DNA of 35,317 nucleotides from Bryobacterales bacterium (GCA_009697505.1 SHUD01000025.1:1-35317), one strand, 5' to 3'; shown: positions 8,620-15,802, counted from the first letter of the stretch. Notes: generated by a model from the sequence alone, not told the origin. Numbers and translations are program-made.

Positions 8620-9468
8620 ATGGCGACATCTGACACGCCAACTTCCCGACGAGCTGTGATCATTAGTCCAAACTCACCCCTGGTGAGTGAGTTGGAGCCG
8701 CTGCTTGCCGTTCCGTTGGCCGGCACGCCGCTGAGCCGCCTGCAGTCCTACCCTTCCCCCAGGGACCTCCCCAGCCTGGTGGGTGGCGGCATTCTCAATA
8801 TCGTTTTTCTGGATACCAGCTCCGATCCGGAACAGGCGCTGCAACTTCTCGGCGAAATGAGCCGCATGGGCGCGCAGGTGCAGGTGGTGGCGCTGCTGGG
8901 CGGCAACGACCCGGACTTTATTCTGCGGTGCCTGCGTGCCGGGGCTTCCGATTTTCTCATCCAGCCGTTTACGCCCGAAGAGGTTAAGGCAGCCCTCGGC
9001 AAGTTGGCCCGCGTGCAGCCGGTGCCGGAGGCGATCGGCAAGGATTCCGCGAAAGTCATCTCCGTTATGCCCGCCAAGGGCGCTTGTGGGGCGACCACGT
9101 TGGCATCCAATCTGGCGTTCCAGTGGAAGCGCGTGGGAGGGAAGCGGGTTCTGCTGGTGGATCTGGATACCAATCGGGTCGGGCGCTGGAAGGTGCGGCT
9201 GGTGGTCAACCGCTACCTGCGCGATGTCGGGTTGAGCCGCGAAGTGATCGGCACGGCGCTCCATACCGAGGTCTTCGAGACGCTCCCCAGCGACTACGAA
9301 GGGGTGCAGAAAGCCCTGATGGACGGCAAACCCATTCCGGCCAGCAGTACCTTTGGCAAGGGCATCGTCCAGTTGGTGGACCGCCTGGGCGGTAAGGCGC
9401 AGCCCACCACGAAGAAGGCGTCCTCTTTGTCGGGATTGCTGGGACTGTTTTCGAAGACCTCCAAGTAG
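8620..9468 (+). CDS. CpaE/TadZ-like protein with shortened ATPase domain
   Basis: A 282-residue protein. Residues about 10-125 are a receiver-like domain (VFLDTSSDP with Asp65; GASDFLIQPFTPEEV). Residues about 145 to the end resemble the MinD/ParA-like ATPase of CpaE/TadZ, which positions Tad pili. The P-loop reads PAKGACGATTLASNLA (151-166), where Ala158 replaces the usual Lys of GKT. The strand with LLVDLDT (179-184) is followed almost at once by KVRLVVNRYLRDVGLSREVI, which belongs near the end of the fold, then LPSDYEGVQKALMDGKPI. The central ATPase segment normally between these blocks is missing without loss of frame; family members are usually about 100 or more residues longer. No other Tad genes are nearby. 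It may be an inactive scaffold or a decaying gene. Confidence 0.75.
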   Translation: MATSDTPTSRRAVIISPNSPLVSELEPLLAVPLAGTPLSRLQSYPSPRDLPSLVGGGILNIVFLDTSSDPEQALQLLGEMSRMGAQVQVVALLGGNDPDFILRCLRAGASDFLIQPFTPEEVKAALGKLARVQPVPEAIGKDSAKVISVMPAKGACGATTLASNLAFQWKRVGGKRVLLVDLDTNRVGRWKVRLVVNRYLRDVGLSREVIGTALHTEVFETLPSDYEGVQKALMDGKPIPASSTFGKGIVQLVDRLGGKAQPTTKKASSLSGLLGLFSKTSK

Positions 9469-9473
9469 ACCGC

Positions 9474-10427
9474 ATGCTCTCCCGCCTGGCGGCGACCCTT
9501 CAGCAGCACGGCGGACTTTCCGTTTTTGAGCACGTTCCGCTGGCCCGTTATACCCGCTTTGAACTCGGCGGCCCCGCGGAAATCGTGATCGATGCTTCGA
9601 CTGAGGCGGCGCTTGCCGAAGCCGTTCGCGCGGTCGCGGAAACGCGCAGGTCCAGCGCGGTGATCGGCGGTGGAACCAATCTGATTGCCGCCGACGAAGG
9701 TTTTCCCGGTGCTGTGCTGCGCTACACGAATCCTCAGATAGAAATCGCGGGCGCAAGAGTGCACGCCGCCGCCGGAGTTGTGTTGCAGGATCTGGTCGAC
9801 GCAACGATTTCCCATGGTCTGCGGGGGCTGGAGACGATGACGGGAATCCCCGGCTGGGTGGGCGGAGCGGTCTATGGCAATGCCGGGGCCTACGGGCGGT
9901 CGCTGCAGGAGAGTGTGGAAAGCGTCCGCTTCCATGATGGCGCGCGGGTTCACGAAATCGGCAACCAAGCTTGCCAATTCCGCTACCGGGAAAGTGTCTT
10001 CAAACGCCACAAGGACTGGATCATTCTGTCCGCTACCTTGAAGCTGGATGCAGCCGATCCCCAGGAACTCGGCGCCACCGCGGACGGAATCTTGAAAATC
10101 CGCAACGCCAAGTATCCGCCGTCCATGCGCTGCGCGGGCAGCATCTTCAAGAATCTGTTGTGGGACCAGCTTCCTGAATCCGTGCGTTCCCGGGTTCCCG
10201 AAAATGTAGTTCGCGAAGGCAAAGTCCCTTCCGCTTATTTTCTGGAGCAGGCCGGAGCCAAGGGCATGCAGCGCGGCGGCATCCGCGTTGCCGATTACCA
10301 CGCCAACCTCCTTTACAACGCAGGAGGCGGCACGGCACTGCAAGCCCGCGAGCTGATCGCGGAACTGAAACGCCGCGTGTCGGGGCAGTTCGGCGTACAA
10401 CTCGAAGAAGAAGTGCAATATCTTTAA
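9474..10427 (+). CDS. murB: UDP-N-acetylmuramate dehydrogenase (MurB)
   Basis: A 317-residue FAD enzyme that reduces UDP-GlcNAc-enolpyruvate to UDP-MurNAc with NADPH in cytoplasmic peptidoglycan precursor synthesis. FAD-domain marks are YTRFELGGPAE (about 26-36), IGGGTNLI (64-71) and the GLETMTGIPGWVGGAVYGNAGAYG block (118-141). The C-terminal domain has YRESVFK (Tyr171, Arg172), the catalytic proton donor Ser223 in AGSIFKN, and the closing EEEVQYL with the conserved glutamate. It begins 5 bp after the CpaE-like stop, so it is probably co-transcribed with that gene. No mur/fts cluster is nearby. Confident identification. Confidence 0.96.
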   Translation: MLSRLAATLQQHGGLSVFEHVPLARYTRFELGGPAEIVIDASTEAALAEAVRAVAETRRSSAVIGGGTNLIAADEGFPGAVLRYTNPQIEIAGARVHAAAGVVLQDLVDATISHGLRGLETMTGIPGWVGGAVYGNAGAYGRSLQESVESVRFHDGARVHEIGNQACQFRYRESVFKRHKDWIILSATLKLDAADPQELGATADGILKIRNAKYPPSMRCAGSIFKNLLWDQLPESVRSRVPENVVREGKVPSAYFLEQAGAKGMQRGGIRVADYHANLLYNAGGGTALQARELIAELKRRVSGQFGVQLEEEVQYL

Positions 10428-10502
10428 GCAAATTCCTAGGCCCCCGGGACTAGGCAAAAAACCATCGCATTAATTCTCTCGCCTGGCCGATCAGAGAATC
10501 AT

Positions 10503-12824
10503 ATGCGCTGTGCTCTCCGGTTGTGTGTCTGCCTCCTCCTGCTGATTCCCGCCCCGCTGCCGGCGCAATCCGTCTTGCATTTCAAAACCAGGGACATCGA
10601 GACCGATCCGGCGCAGAGGATTGCCGCGATTGCGGGCGCCTCGGCCGATGGGCGCGGGCATCTCATCTTGCAATTTCGCAGCCGTCCAGCGGCTGCTCTC
10701 ATCGGAGCCCTGGAGTGGCGCGGGATCAAGGTTCTGGGCGACGTTCCGGAAAATGGCCTTCTGGTAGCGATCGACCGGCCCGTGAGCCTCCGCCGGCTCG
10801 GCGCGCACTACGCCGGGCCGCTTCGCGCCGAGGACAAGATCAGTCCGCTCATCAGTGACGCCGGTGCCTACTTCCTGGTGGCCTTTCATCGCGATGCCGA
10901 CATGGATCAGGCGAGAGCGGCACTACTCAACTTGGGCTTAGTACCTATCGCCAACCCCGATCTGCATCCGCGGCAGTTGATGCTTCATCTCGCTCCCGAG
11001 CAGGTTCCGGATGCGCTGGCAGCTTTGAGCGCGCTCGATGACGTGGCCTACATTTTTCCCGCGTCGAGCGAGCTAGCGCGCGGTATCCCCGTGCGGCCGT
11101 GTACCGGAGCGCTCACCGTGAACGGAGCGGTGACGCAATCCATTCCGGTGTATGGCGACGGTTGGGATGGGCCGGGCCTGAACGCGGCGGCACTGAGCTA
11201 TGTGTTCAGCCAGATGACGGCGCAACTCGATCCGACGGCGGCGCAAGGGGAGATCTTGCGCGCGATGCAGGAGTGGTCGAAGGTTGTGAAAGTGGCCTGG
11301 AGTCCCGGGGCCAGCGCGGCGGGAGCACGAACCGTAAACATATTCTTTGCCAGCGGCGCCCACGGGGACGGCTATCCATTCGATGGGCGCGGCAATGTGC
11401 TGGCGCACACTTTCTATCCCGCGCCACCCAACCCGGAACCGATTGCCGGCGACATGCACCTGGACGAGGCCGAGGCTTGGCGCATGGGTGCCAACACCGA
11501 CTTGTTTAGCGTGGCCTTGCACGAACTGGGGCACGCGCTCGGGCTCGGCCACGCCGACGATCCGAATGCAGTGATGTATCCGTACTACCGCATGGCTTCG
11601 GCGCTGGCGGAGACGGACAAGGCCGCTATCCGCACGTTATATGCGGCCCAGGATGGAACGCCCACGGACCCTCCTCCACCGGCTGCCTTGACGCTTACCG
11701 TGAATACGCCCCCATTTTCGACCACAGCCAGCACGCTTAATTTAACGGGCTCGGCGACGGGTGGCTCGGGTACGATCTCCGTCACTTGGTCGGCGAATGG
11801 GACCGTGGGAACGGCCATGGGAGCGCCGTCGGCGTGGAGCATTTTGAACATCCCCTTGAAACCGGGGTCCAATTCGATCACGATCACAGCCGCCGCGGGC
11901 GCCGTTCAGGTTTCAAAAACAGTCACGGTGACCTGGCTGTCTTCCACCGACACCACTCCGCCCGCGCTCACCATAACCTCGCCATCCACGGCAACCATGT
12001 CCACCTCGGCGTTCTCCGTGCTGCTGAAAGGCACCGCCAGCGACAACGTAGGAGTGACGCAGGTTAACTGGAGCAATAATTTCGGAGCGGCCGGCATGGC
12101 CAGCGGCACCGCCGTCTGGTCGGCCACCGTTCCCCTGCTCATAGGGAACAACACGGTGACCATCCGGGCTGGCGATGCCGCTGGGAACGTGGCTTGGCGT
12201 ACGGTCGTGATTACCCGCCGCTATGGTTTCCGGCAACTACTTGCCAGCCGGACGGCCCAGCTTCGCACGCCAGAACTCTTCGGTCCGGGTATCGGCGGGC
12301 GGGGCCGATTGTACGGCTTCTTCGCGATATGCGGTCACCCCTTGCTCGGCGCGCAACCGCGCTTCTTCCATGGGGGAACTACGCCCATACTTCATGCGCC
12401 AGAAGTCCTCAAAGTTGGTGGCCGGCTTGGCGGCCGCCGCAACTTCACCACGGTACGCCACAGCCGCCTGCTCGGCGCGCAACCGGGCTTCTTCCATCGG
12501 GGTAGCGCGTCCGTACTTCGCTTTGTACCACTGATCCATCCAGTCAGTACCGGTTTGCGGGTTCATTGCCGCAAGACCGCTTGCGCCCATCAGGAGCGCT
12601 CCCGTAACCAGGACACTTGGTTTGAGGGTTTTCATACTGTTTCTCCCTTCTGCTTATCCAATCCCGTAAAGAGCAATTTTGCTTCCGCCGGGGATTCGGG
12701 GCCTGGGAAGATCTTTGAGAGAACCATACAAGCGACTTATTTTCATGTGGATAAATCGAGAAATATGGCTTATGGACCGCATCAAATCTTTCTTTTCCAA
12801 AGCGTGCTTGGGGATCCATACTGA
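10503..12824 (+). CDS. Secreted matrixin-type zinc metalloprotease with Ig-like repeats; aberrant C-terminal tail
   Basis: A 773-codon ORF. It starts with a Sec signal (MRCALRLCVCLLLLIPAPLPAQ). Residues about 24-190 are a conserved-looking pro-region. The catalytic domain (about 195-385) has the metzincin motif VALHELGHALGLGH (His340, Glu341, His344, His350) and a Met-turn AVMYPYY (Met358). Two Ig-like/bacterial adhesin-type repeats follow (about 393-478 and 484-577; the second ends DAAGNVAWRTVVITRR). From about residue 578 (nt 12234) the chain becomes Arg/His/Cys-rich and unlike secreted protein; this stretch is antisense to the well-formed small gene at 12237-12635. The natural C-terminus was therefore probably near 12234 and the stop was lost or frame-shifted. 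Substrate unknown; extracellular protein degradation is likely. Confidence 0.85.
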   Translation: MRCALRLCVCLLLLIPAPLPAQSVLHFKTRDIETDPAQRIAAIAGASADGRGHLILQFRSRPAAALIGALEWRGIKVLGDVPENGLLVAIDRPVSLRRLGAHYAGPLRAEDKISPLISDAGAYFLVAFHRDADMDQARAALLNLGLVPIANPDLHPRQLMLHLAPEQVPDALAALSALDDVAYIFPASSELARGIPVRPCTGALTVNGAVTQSIPVYGDGWDGPGLNAAALSYVFSQMTAQLDPTAAQGEILRAMQEWSKVVKVAWSPGASAAGARTVNIFFASGAHGDGYPFDGRGNVLAHTFYPAPPNPEPIAGDMHLDEAEAWRMGANTDLFSVALHELGHALGLGHADDPNAVMYPYYRMASALAETDKAAIRTLYAAQDGTPTDPPPPAALTLTVNTPPFSTTASTLNLTGSATGGSGTISVTWSANGTVGTAMGAPSAWSILNIPLKPGSNSITITAAAGAVQVSKTVTVTWLSSTDTTPPALTITSPSTATMSTSAFSVLLKGTASDNVGVTQVNWSNNFGAAGMASGTAVWSATVPLLIGNNTVTIRAGDAAGNVAWRTVVITRRYGFRQLLASRTAQLRTPELFGPGIGGRGRLYGFFAICGHPLLGAQPRFFHGGTTPILHAPEVLKVGGRLGGRRNFTTVRHSRLLGAQPGFFHRGSASVLRFVPLIHPVSTGLRVHCRKTACAHQERSRNQDTWFEGFHTVSPFCLSNPVKSNFASAGDSGPGKIFERTIQATYFHVDKSRNMAYGPHQIFLFQSVLGDPY
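12237..12635 (-). CDS. Small secreted protein with two internal KYGR-SPMEEARLRAEQ repeats
   Basis: A 132-residue protein with a signal peptide (MKTLKPSVLVTGALLMGASGLAA). The start at 12633-12635 is supported by AAGGGAGA about 6 bases upstream on the minus strand. The mature part contains two near-identical units of about 28 residues (36-63 and 79-106) built as W-x-x-KYGR-(A/S)-(T/S)-PMEEARLRAEQ-x5-YR-(G/E)-E, then a truncated third unit WRAKLGRPAGK at the end. The units are helix-prone and charged. I do not recognise a named family. It lies wholly antisense to the 3' part of the metalloprotease ORF. The coherent repeats, signal and ribosome site make this strand the more credible coding strand here. 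Confidence 0.75.
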   Translation of the reverse strand: MKTLKPSVLVTGALLMGASGLAAMNPQTGTDWMDQWYKAKYGRATPMEEARLRAEQAAVAYRGEVAAAAKPATNFEDFWRMKYGRSSPMEEARLRAEQGVTAYREEAVQSAPPADTRTEEFWRAKLGRPAGK

Positions 12825-12829
12825 GGGCT

Positions 12830-13302
12830 ATGGAGCTGCCGGTCCCCAAGCGGCGTGTTTTGGCGCAGCACAAGGCAACCATCTCGAGTTGCCTGTTCAC
12901 ACTGTTTGCCGTCGGCTTCTTATTCGGGCAGGAGCCCTCGCAAAGTCAAATAGCTGAACGATTTGTGACAGAAAAGCTGGCGGTTTGGCAGCAGCGCCTC
13001 CATTTGGAGGACTGGCACATTTCCGTGGTGGTCGCGCGCAAGACCGAGCTAAAACCAAAACGCTCGGAGGGACGCGCTGGGACAAGCGCAAGAAGAGCGC
13101 TACCATATGGGTCCTGGATCCGGCCGACTACACGCTGCCGTTCGCGGAGGTTCTCAACGATCTGGAACTGACGCTGGTGCATGAGCTGGTGCATCTGGAA
13201 CTGGCCTCCCTGCCGCGCAGCGAAGCCAGCCGGTCGACGGAAGAACACGCCGTCAACCGGCTTTCGGAAGCCCTTCTGGCCCTCGACAAGCACAAGAAAT
13301 AG
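12830..13302 (+). pseudogene. Frameshifted small HExxH protein (two-frame gene)
   Basis: Two ORFs join into one sensible protein. Frame 2 from ATG 12830 gives an N-terminal hydrophobic segment (CLFTLFAVGFLFGQ), then ERFVTEKLAVWQQRLHLEDW and ISVVVARKTELKPK. After CCA-AAA at 13055-13060 the homologous-looking continuation is in frame 1: TLGGTRWDKRKKSATIWVLD, then LELTLVHELVHLELASLP and the end KHKK at 13302. The joined product would be about 157 residues with an HELVH zinc-protease motif. One extra A in the run at 13057-13060, or a -1 slip there, restores the frame. It could be a sequencing error, a recent mutation or recoding; sequence alone does not decide. Family not recognised. Confidence 0.7.
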
Positions 13303-13330
13303 GGGTGGAATTCAACGCCCCAATAGTGAT

Positions 13331-13359
13331 CTGCAATCGTTCTGTAATATTGTTGTAAC
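13331..13359 (+). promoter_or_regulatory. Pho-box-like triple repeat upstream of PhoB-type regulator
   Basis: Three 7-mers at exact 11-bp spacing: CTGCAAT (13331-13337), CTGTAAT (13342-13348) and TTGTAAC (13353-13359), separated by 4-bp linkers CGTT and ATTG. This is the architecture of the Pho box (7-bp CTGTCAT-like half-sites plus 4 bp). It ends 33 bp before the regulator ATG, which fits autoregulation by a PhoB-like protein. Assignment by pattern only. Confidence 0.65.
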
Positions 13360-13392
13360 AGCAGGACGGTTACTGTAGTGAGTAGGAATTCT

Positions 13393-14091
13393 ATGAAGAA
13401 AATCGTGCTCATCGAGGACGACGCCGACCTCTACTCGCTGATCCAGTACAACTTAGAGAAGGAAAGCTTTCAGGTGGCCGGTTTACAGACGGGCAAGGGC
13501 GCCTTGGAGTTGTGCCGCCGCGAACATCCTGACCTGGTCATCCTGGACGTGATGTTGCCGGAAATGGATGGTCTGGAAATCTGCAAAGCCATCCGCGCCA
13601 ATACAGAACTGGCGGCCACGCCGGTGATTTTCCTGACCGCGCGGGCTTCCGAGACCGATCGCATCGTGGGATTGGAGCTGGGCGCCAACGATTACATCGT
13701 CAAGCCGTTTTTTGTGCGCGAGTTGATCGCTCGCGTGAAAGTCCACTTCCGCGGTGACAAGCCAGTGAACAAGATTCTGCGCGCGGGCGACCTGGAACTG
13801 GACCGCACGCGCTGCGTCGCGCGCCTGGGCGTCCAAGAGCTTGCGCTTACGGCAACCGAATTCAAGCTGCTCGAATTCCTGATGAGCCGGCCGGGCAAGG
13901 TCTTTAGCCGCGAGCAGCTTCTGGACGCCGTCTGGGGGCACGACCGCGCGGTGACGGATCGCACCGTGGACGTGTACGTGCTGCGGCTCCGGCAGAAGAT
14001 CGAGCGCGACGGTAGCCCGGCATTCATCCGCAGCGTACGCGGTTTCGGTTACAGCTTCAACCTGGAAGTTCCACAAGAGCAATTACAATAG
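13393..14091 (+). CDS. OmpR/PhoB-family response regulator
   Basis: A 232-residue regulator from ATG 13393; AGGA six bases upstream favours this over a GTG at 13378. The receiver domain (about 1-120) has the acidic cluster IEDDADL, phospho-acceptor Asp in VILDVMLPEMDG, the switch Thr in FLTARAS and Lys in YIVKPF. The C-terminal winged helix (about 130-225) shows LTATEFKLLEFLMSRPGKVFSREQLLDAVWG, TVDVYVLRLRQKIE and IRSVRGFGYSF. The full pattern, including RTVDVYVLRLRQKIE, is closest to PhoB, which controls phosphate starvation genes. The upstream 11-bp-period repeats support that reading. No histidine kinase (PhoR) or phoU/pst gene is adjacent. The peroxiredoxin gene starts 33 bp downstream. 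Confidence 0.9.
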   Translation: MKKIVLIEDDADLYSLIQYNLEKESFQVAGLQTGKGALELCRREHPDLVILDVMLPEMDGLEICKAIRANTELAATPVIFLTARASETDRIVGLELGANDYIVKPFFVRELIARVKVHFRGDKPVNKILRAGDLELDRTRCVARLGVQELALTATEFKLLEFLMSRPGKVFSREQLLDAVWGHDRAVTDRTVDVYVLRLRQKIERDGSPAFIRSVRGFGYSFNLEVPQEQLQ

Positions 14092-14099
14092 AGCATTAC

Positions 14100-14116
14100 G
14101 GGAACGCCGCGTTCCC
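14100..14116 (+). other. Intercistronic hairpin before peroxiredoxin gene
   Basis: GGGAACG (14100-14106) and CGTTCCC (14110-14116) form a perfect 7-bp stem with a 3-nt loop. It has no T-tract, so it is not an intrinsic terminator. It sits 8 bases before the peroxiredoxin ATG, where a ribosome site would be, and no clear Shine-Dalgarno is visible. It could limit translation or mark RNA processing; function unproven. Confidence 0.4.
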
Positions 14117-14124
14117 GGCTCAAC

Positions 14125-14568
14125 ATGCTCAAGTGGCTATTCCCCGACCCTCTTCCCGTGGGCTCATCCGCGCCGGATTTCTCGCTGCCGGATCAGGACG
14201 GGAAAACGGTATCGCTCCAAGACCTGCGCGGCCGCAACGTGGTTTTGGTTTTCTATCCGGGTGATGACACCACGGTCTGCCGGCGGCAGTTGTGCGAGTT
14301 CCGCGACCGCTGGGCGGATGCCCAACAAAAGAACACGCTGGTTTTTGGAGTGAATCCGCAGAACGCCGTCAGCCATGCGAAGTTTATCGGCAAGAGCCGG
14401 TTGCCGTTCCCCCTCTTGGTTGATCAGGGTCAACTGATGGGCGCGCTGTACAGGACCAAGGGCCTCATTGTAAGGCGCACGGTTTACTTAATCGGCCCTG
14501 ACGGCGTCATCCGTTACGTAAAACGGGGAACCCCCGGCGCAGACTTGGTACTCTCTCATGCCGTTTGA
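14125..14568 (+). CDS. Peroxiredoxin, AhpC/TSA (BCP-like)
   Basis: A 147-residue thiol peroxidase of the bacterioferritin-comigratory-protein type. The fold begins with [19 protein letters not shown]. The active site [18 protein letters not shown] supplies the conserved Thr49, peroxidatic Cys52 and a second Cys57 at the C-x4-C spacing typical of atypical two-cysteine BCP enzymes. The chain ends with [18 protein letters not shown]. It should reduce hydroperoxides in the cytoplasm using thioredoxin. Its end overlaps the thiE start by 11 bp, so both are probably translated from one mRNA, possibly with the PhoB-type gene. Confident family call. Confidence 0.92.
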   Translation: MLKWLFPDPLPVGSSAPDFSLPDQDGKTVSLQDLRGRNVVLVFYPGDDTTVCRRQLCEFRDRWADAQQKNTLVFGVNPQNAVSHAKFIGKSRLPFPLLVDQGQLMGALYRTKGLIVRRTVYLIGPDGVIRYVKRGTPGADLVLSHAV

Positions 14569-15205
14569 CCTGCCTGCCTTTTATCCCATACTGGATACCG
14601 AAATCGCCGCGCGCTACGGCGTAGACGTTACTTTTGCCGCGCGCGAAATCCTGGCCGGTGGCGCCAGGATTCTACAGTTCCGCCACAAAGGGTTTTTCTC
14701 CCGCGATGTCTTCGCGGCGATGGAACGCGTGGCCGCAGTGTGCCGCGATGCCGGAGTGCCGTTTGTCGTCAACGACCGCGCGGATCTGGCGGTGCTCACC
14801 AACGCGGTGCTGCACTTGGGCCAGGAGGATCTGCCACCGGCAGCCGCGCGCAAGATCACGGGCCCCGATACCATCATTGGCTACTCCACGCACAACGAAA
14901 CCCAACTCCGCGCGGCTGTGGCTGAGGGAGTGGCGGATTATCTGGCGCTCGGTCCGATCTTCGGCACGGCATCCAAGGAGAATCCAGACCCAACGGTGGG
15001 GTTGGCGGAATTGAAACGTCTTCGGCCTCTGGCGAACCGGCCTCTGGTGGCCATCGGAGGAATTACCCGCCAGAATGCTCGGGCGGTTCTTGCCGCCGGT
15101 GCGGACTCGGTCGCCGTGATCGGGGATTTGTTTGCGGATCCCGGCAATTTGCGGGGCTGCGTGGAGGATTGGATCGCGGTCACGCGGGACGCAAAAAATG
15201 TTTGA
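14558..15205 (+). CDS. thiE: Thiamine-phosphate synthase (ThiE)
   Basis: A 215-residue TIM-barrel enzyme that joins HMP-pyrophosphate and thiazole phosphate to give thiamine monophosphate. Visible family motifs in order: ILQFRHKG (cf. Q-L-R-x-K), [51 protein letters not shown] and [10 protein letters not shown], ending with VAVIGDLF. TenI-type relatives share this fold but usually lack some of these, so ThiE is preferred. Other thi genes are absent and no TPP riboswitch precedes it. It overlaps the peroxiredoxin gene by 11 bp. Its TGA stop (15203-15205) lies inside the -35 box of the downstream promoter. Confidence 0.92.
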   Translation: MPFDLPAFYPILDTEIAARYGVDVTFAAREILAGGARILQFRHKGFFSRDVFAAMERVAAVCRDAGVPFVVNDRADLAVLTNAVLHLGQEDLPPAAARKITGPDTIIGYSTHNETQLRAAVAEGVADYLALGPIFGTASKENPDPTVGLAELKRLRPLANRPLVAIGGITRQNARAVLAAGADSVAVIGDLFADPGNLRGCVEDWIAVTRDAKNV

Positions 15206-15230
15206 CAGGACCGCAAAGCCGCCGTAATAT
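15202..15230 (+). promoter_or_regulatory. Near-consensus sigma70-type promoter
   Basis: TTGACA at 15202-15207 and TAATAT at 15225-15230 are separated by exactly 17 bp. The -35 box is a perfect consensus and the -10 differs at one position. A start near 15237 is expected. The -35 overlaps the thiE stop codon. This is the clearest promoter in the window and implies strong, probably constitutive transcription of the short unit that follows. Confidence 0.8.
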
Positions 15231-15266
15231 GGGGCTATCACTGAAGAAGGAGGTGGTCCAGTCAAC

Positions 15267-15329
15267 ATGTTATCTGGAAGTTGTAATCACTATTTAGCTC
15301 TTACCACGCGCGAGGTGGCTGACTCTTAA
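15267..15329 (+). CDS. 20-residue putative leader peptide or microprotein
   Basis: ATG at 15267 to TAA at 15327-15329 encodes MLSGSCNHYLALTTREVADS. Upstream, AAGGAGGTG at 15247-15255 is a 9-base match to the 3' end of 16S rRNA, among the strongest ribosome sites possible, although the 11-base spacing to ATG is on the long side. A consensus promoter drives it and a terminator closes the unit about 95 nt after the stop. The peptide has no signal sequence and no stalling motif I recognise. An ORF this short can arise by chance; the ribosome site and isolated transcription unit argue for translation. I do not recognise a family. Confidence 0.6.
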   Translation: MLSGSCNHYLALTTREVADS

Positions 15330-15422
15330 TCCTGAACCTCTGACCTTCAGGTTTCGTTTCAGTGACGAAGCCGCTCCTCATCCGGACCGGCTACTTCACG
15401 CGAAATTCGAGTCTCGAATAGG

Positions 15423-15460
15423 AAGCCCCGCATGGGCCCCGGGCCTGTGCGGGGCTTTTA
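15423..15460 (+). terminator. Strong intrinsic terminator
   Basis: AAGCCCCGCA (15423-15432) pairs with TGCGGGGCTT (15448-15457), a perfect 10-bp stem capped by an inner GGCCC/GGGCC stem and followed by TTTTAT. It closes the short unit begun by the promoter at 15202, or could act as an attenuator for rpmE. Confidence 0.85.
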
Positions 15461-15541
15461 TGTTTCCGTGCGGGGTTTTTGCATTTTGGGCGGCGGGGTT
15501 ATGGTAAGCTGGTGGTTTAGAGAAAGTCTGAGTTATCCCCA

Positions 15542-15778
15542 ATGAAACCTGGAATTCACCCTGCCTACGAAGAAGTCAACGTGACTTGCGCCTGTGGACA
15601 CAAGTTCCAAACCCGTTCCGCGCACAAGGGCGACATCCGCGTGGAAATCTGCTCCAGTTGCCACCCGTTCTTTACCGGCAAGCAGAAGCTGATTGACACG
15701 GAAGGCCGCGTGGACCGCTTTCAGAAGAAGTATCAGAAGGCCCGCGACGCCGCCGCCGCCAGCGCCAAGAAGAACTAG
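15542..15778 (+). CDS. rpmE: 50S ribosomal protein L31
   Basis: A 78-residue ribosomal protein. It starts [20 protein letters not shown], typical of L31. Cys16, Cys18, Cys37 and Cys40 (CACG and [13 protein letters not shown]) make it the zinc-binding C+ form; zinc-independent paralogues lack these. The C-terminal Lys/Ala-rich tail is a common extension. No clear Shine-Dalgarno precedes the ATG. The gene stands alone downstream of the leader/terminator unit at 15202-15460, and the next gene is convergent. Confidence 0.97.
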   Translation: MKPGIHPAYEEVNVTCACGHKFQTRSAHKGDIRVEICSSCHPFFTGKQKLIDTEGRVDRFQKKYQKARDAAAASAKKN

Positions 15779-15802
15779 CCTCAGCGGCCGGCCGCGGGGG
15801 AG

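Larger units (their letters stand above)
15237..15460 (+). ncRNA. Candidate leader RNA or small RNA upstream of rpmE
   Basis: The expected transcript runs from about 15237 to the terminator ending near 15460, about 224 nt. It carries a 20-codon ORF (15267-15329) followed by several potential hairpins: CCTGAA/TTCAGG around 15332-15352, GAAGCCG/CGGCTACTTC further on, and ATTCGA/TCGAAT just before the terminator. It matches none of the riboswitch, 6S, SRP, RNase P or tmRNA signatures I can recognise. It could be a stand-alone small RNA/mRNA or an attenuator leader for rpmE, whose ATG is 82 nt past the terminator. Existence of the transcript is inferred from promoter and terminator only. Confidence 0.55.

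Noticed and set aside
10435-10454. CCTAG/CTAGG hairpin after murB as a terminator
   Set aside because: Only a 5-bp outer stem, followed by A-rich rather than T-rich sequence.
14092-14557. TPP riboswitch controlling thiE
   Set aside because: No thi-box (CTGAGA/ACCTGA) pattern is visible; thiE overlaps the peroxiredoxin gene and has no leader of its own.
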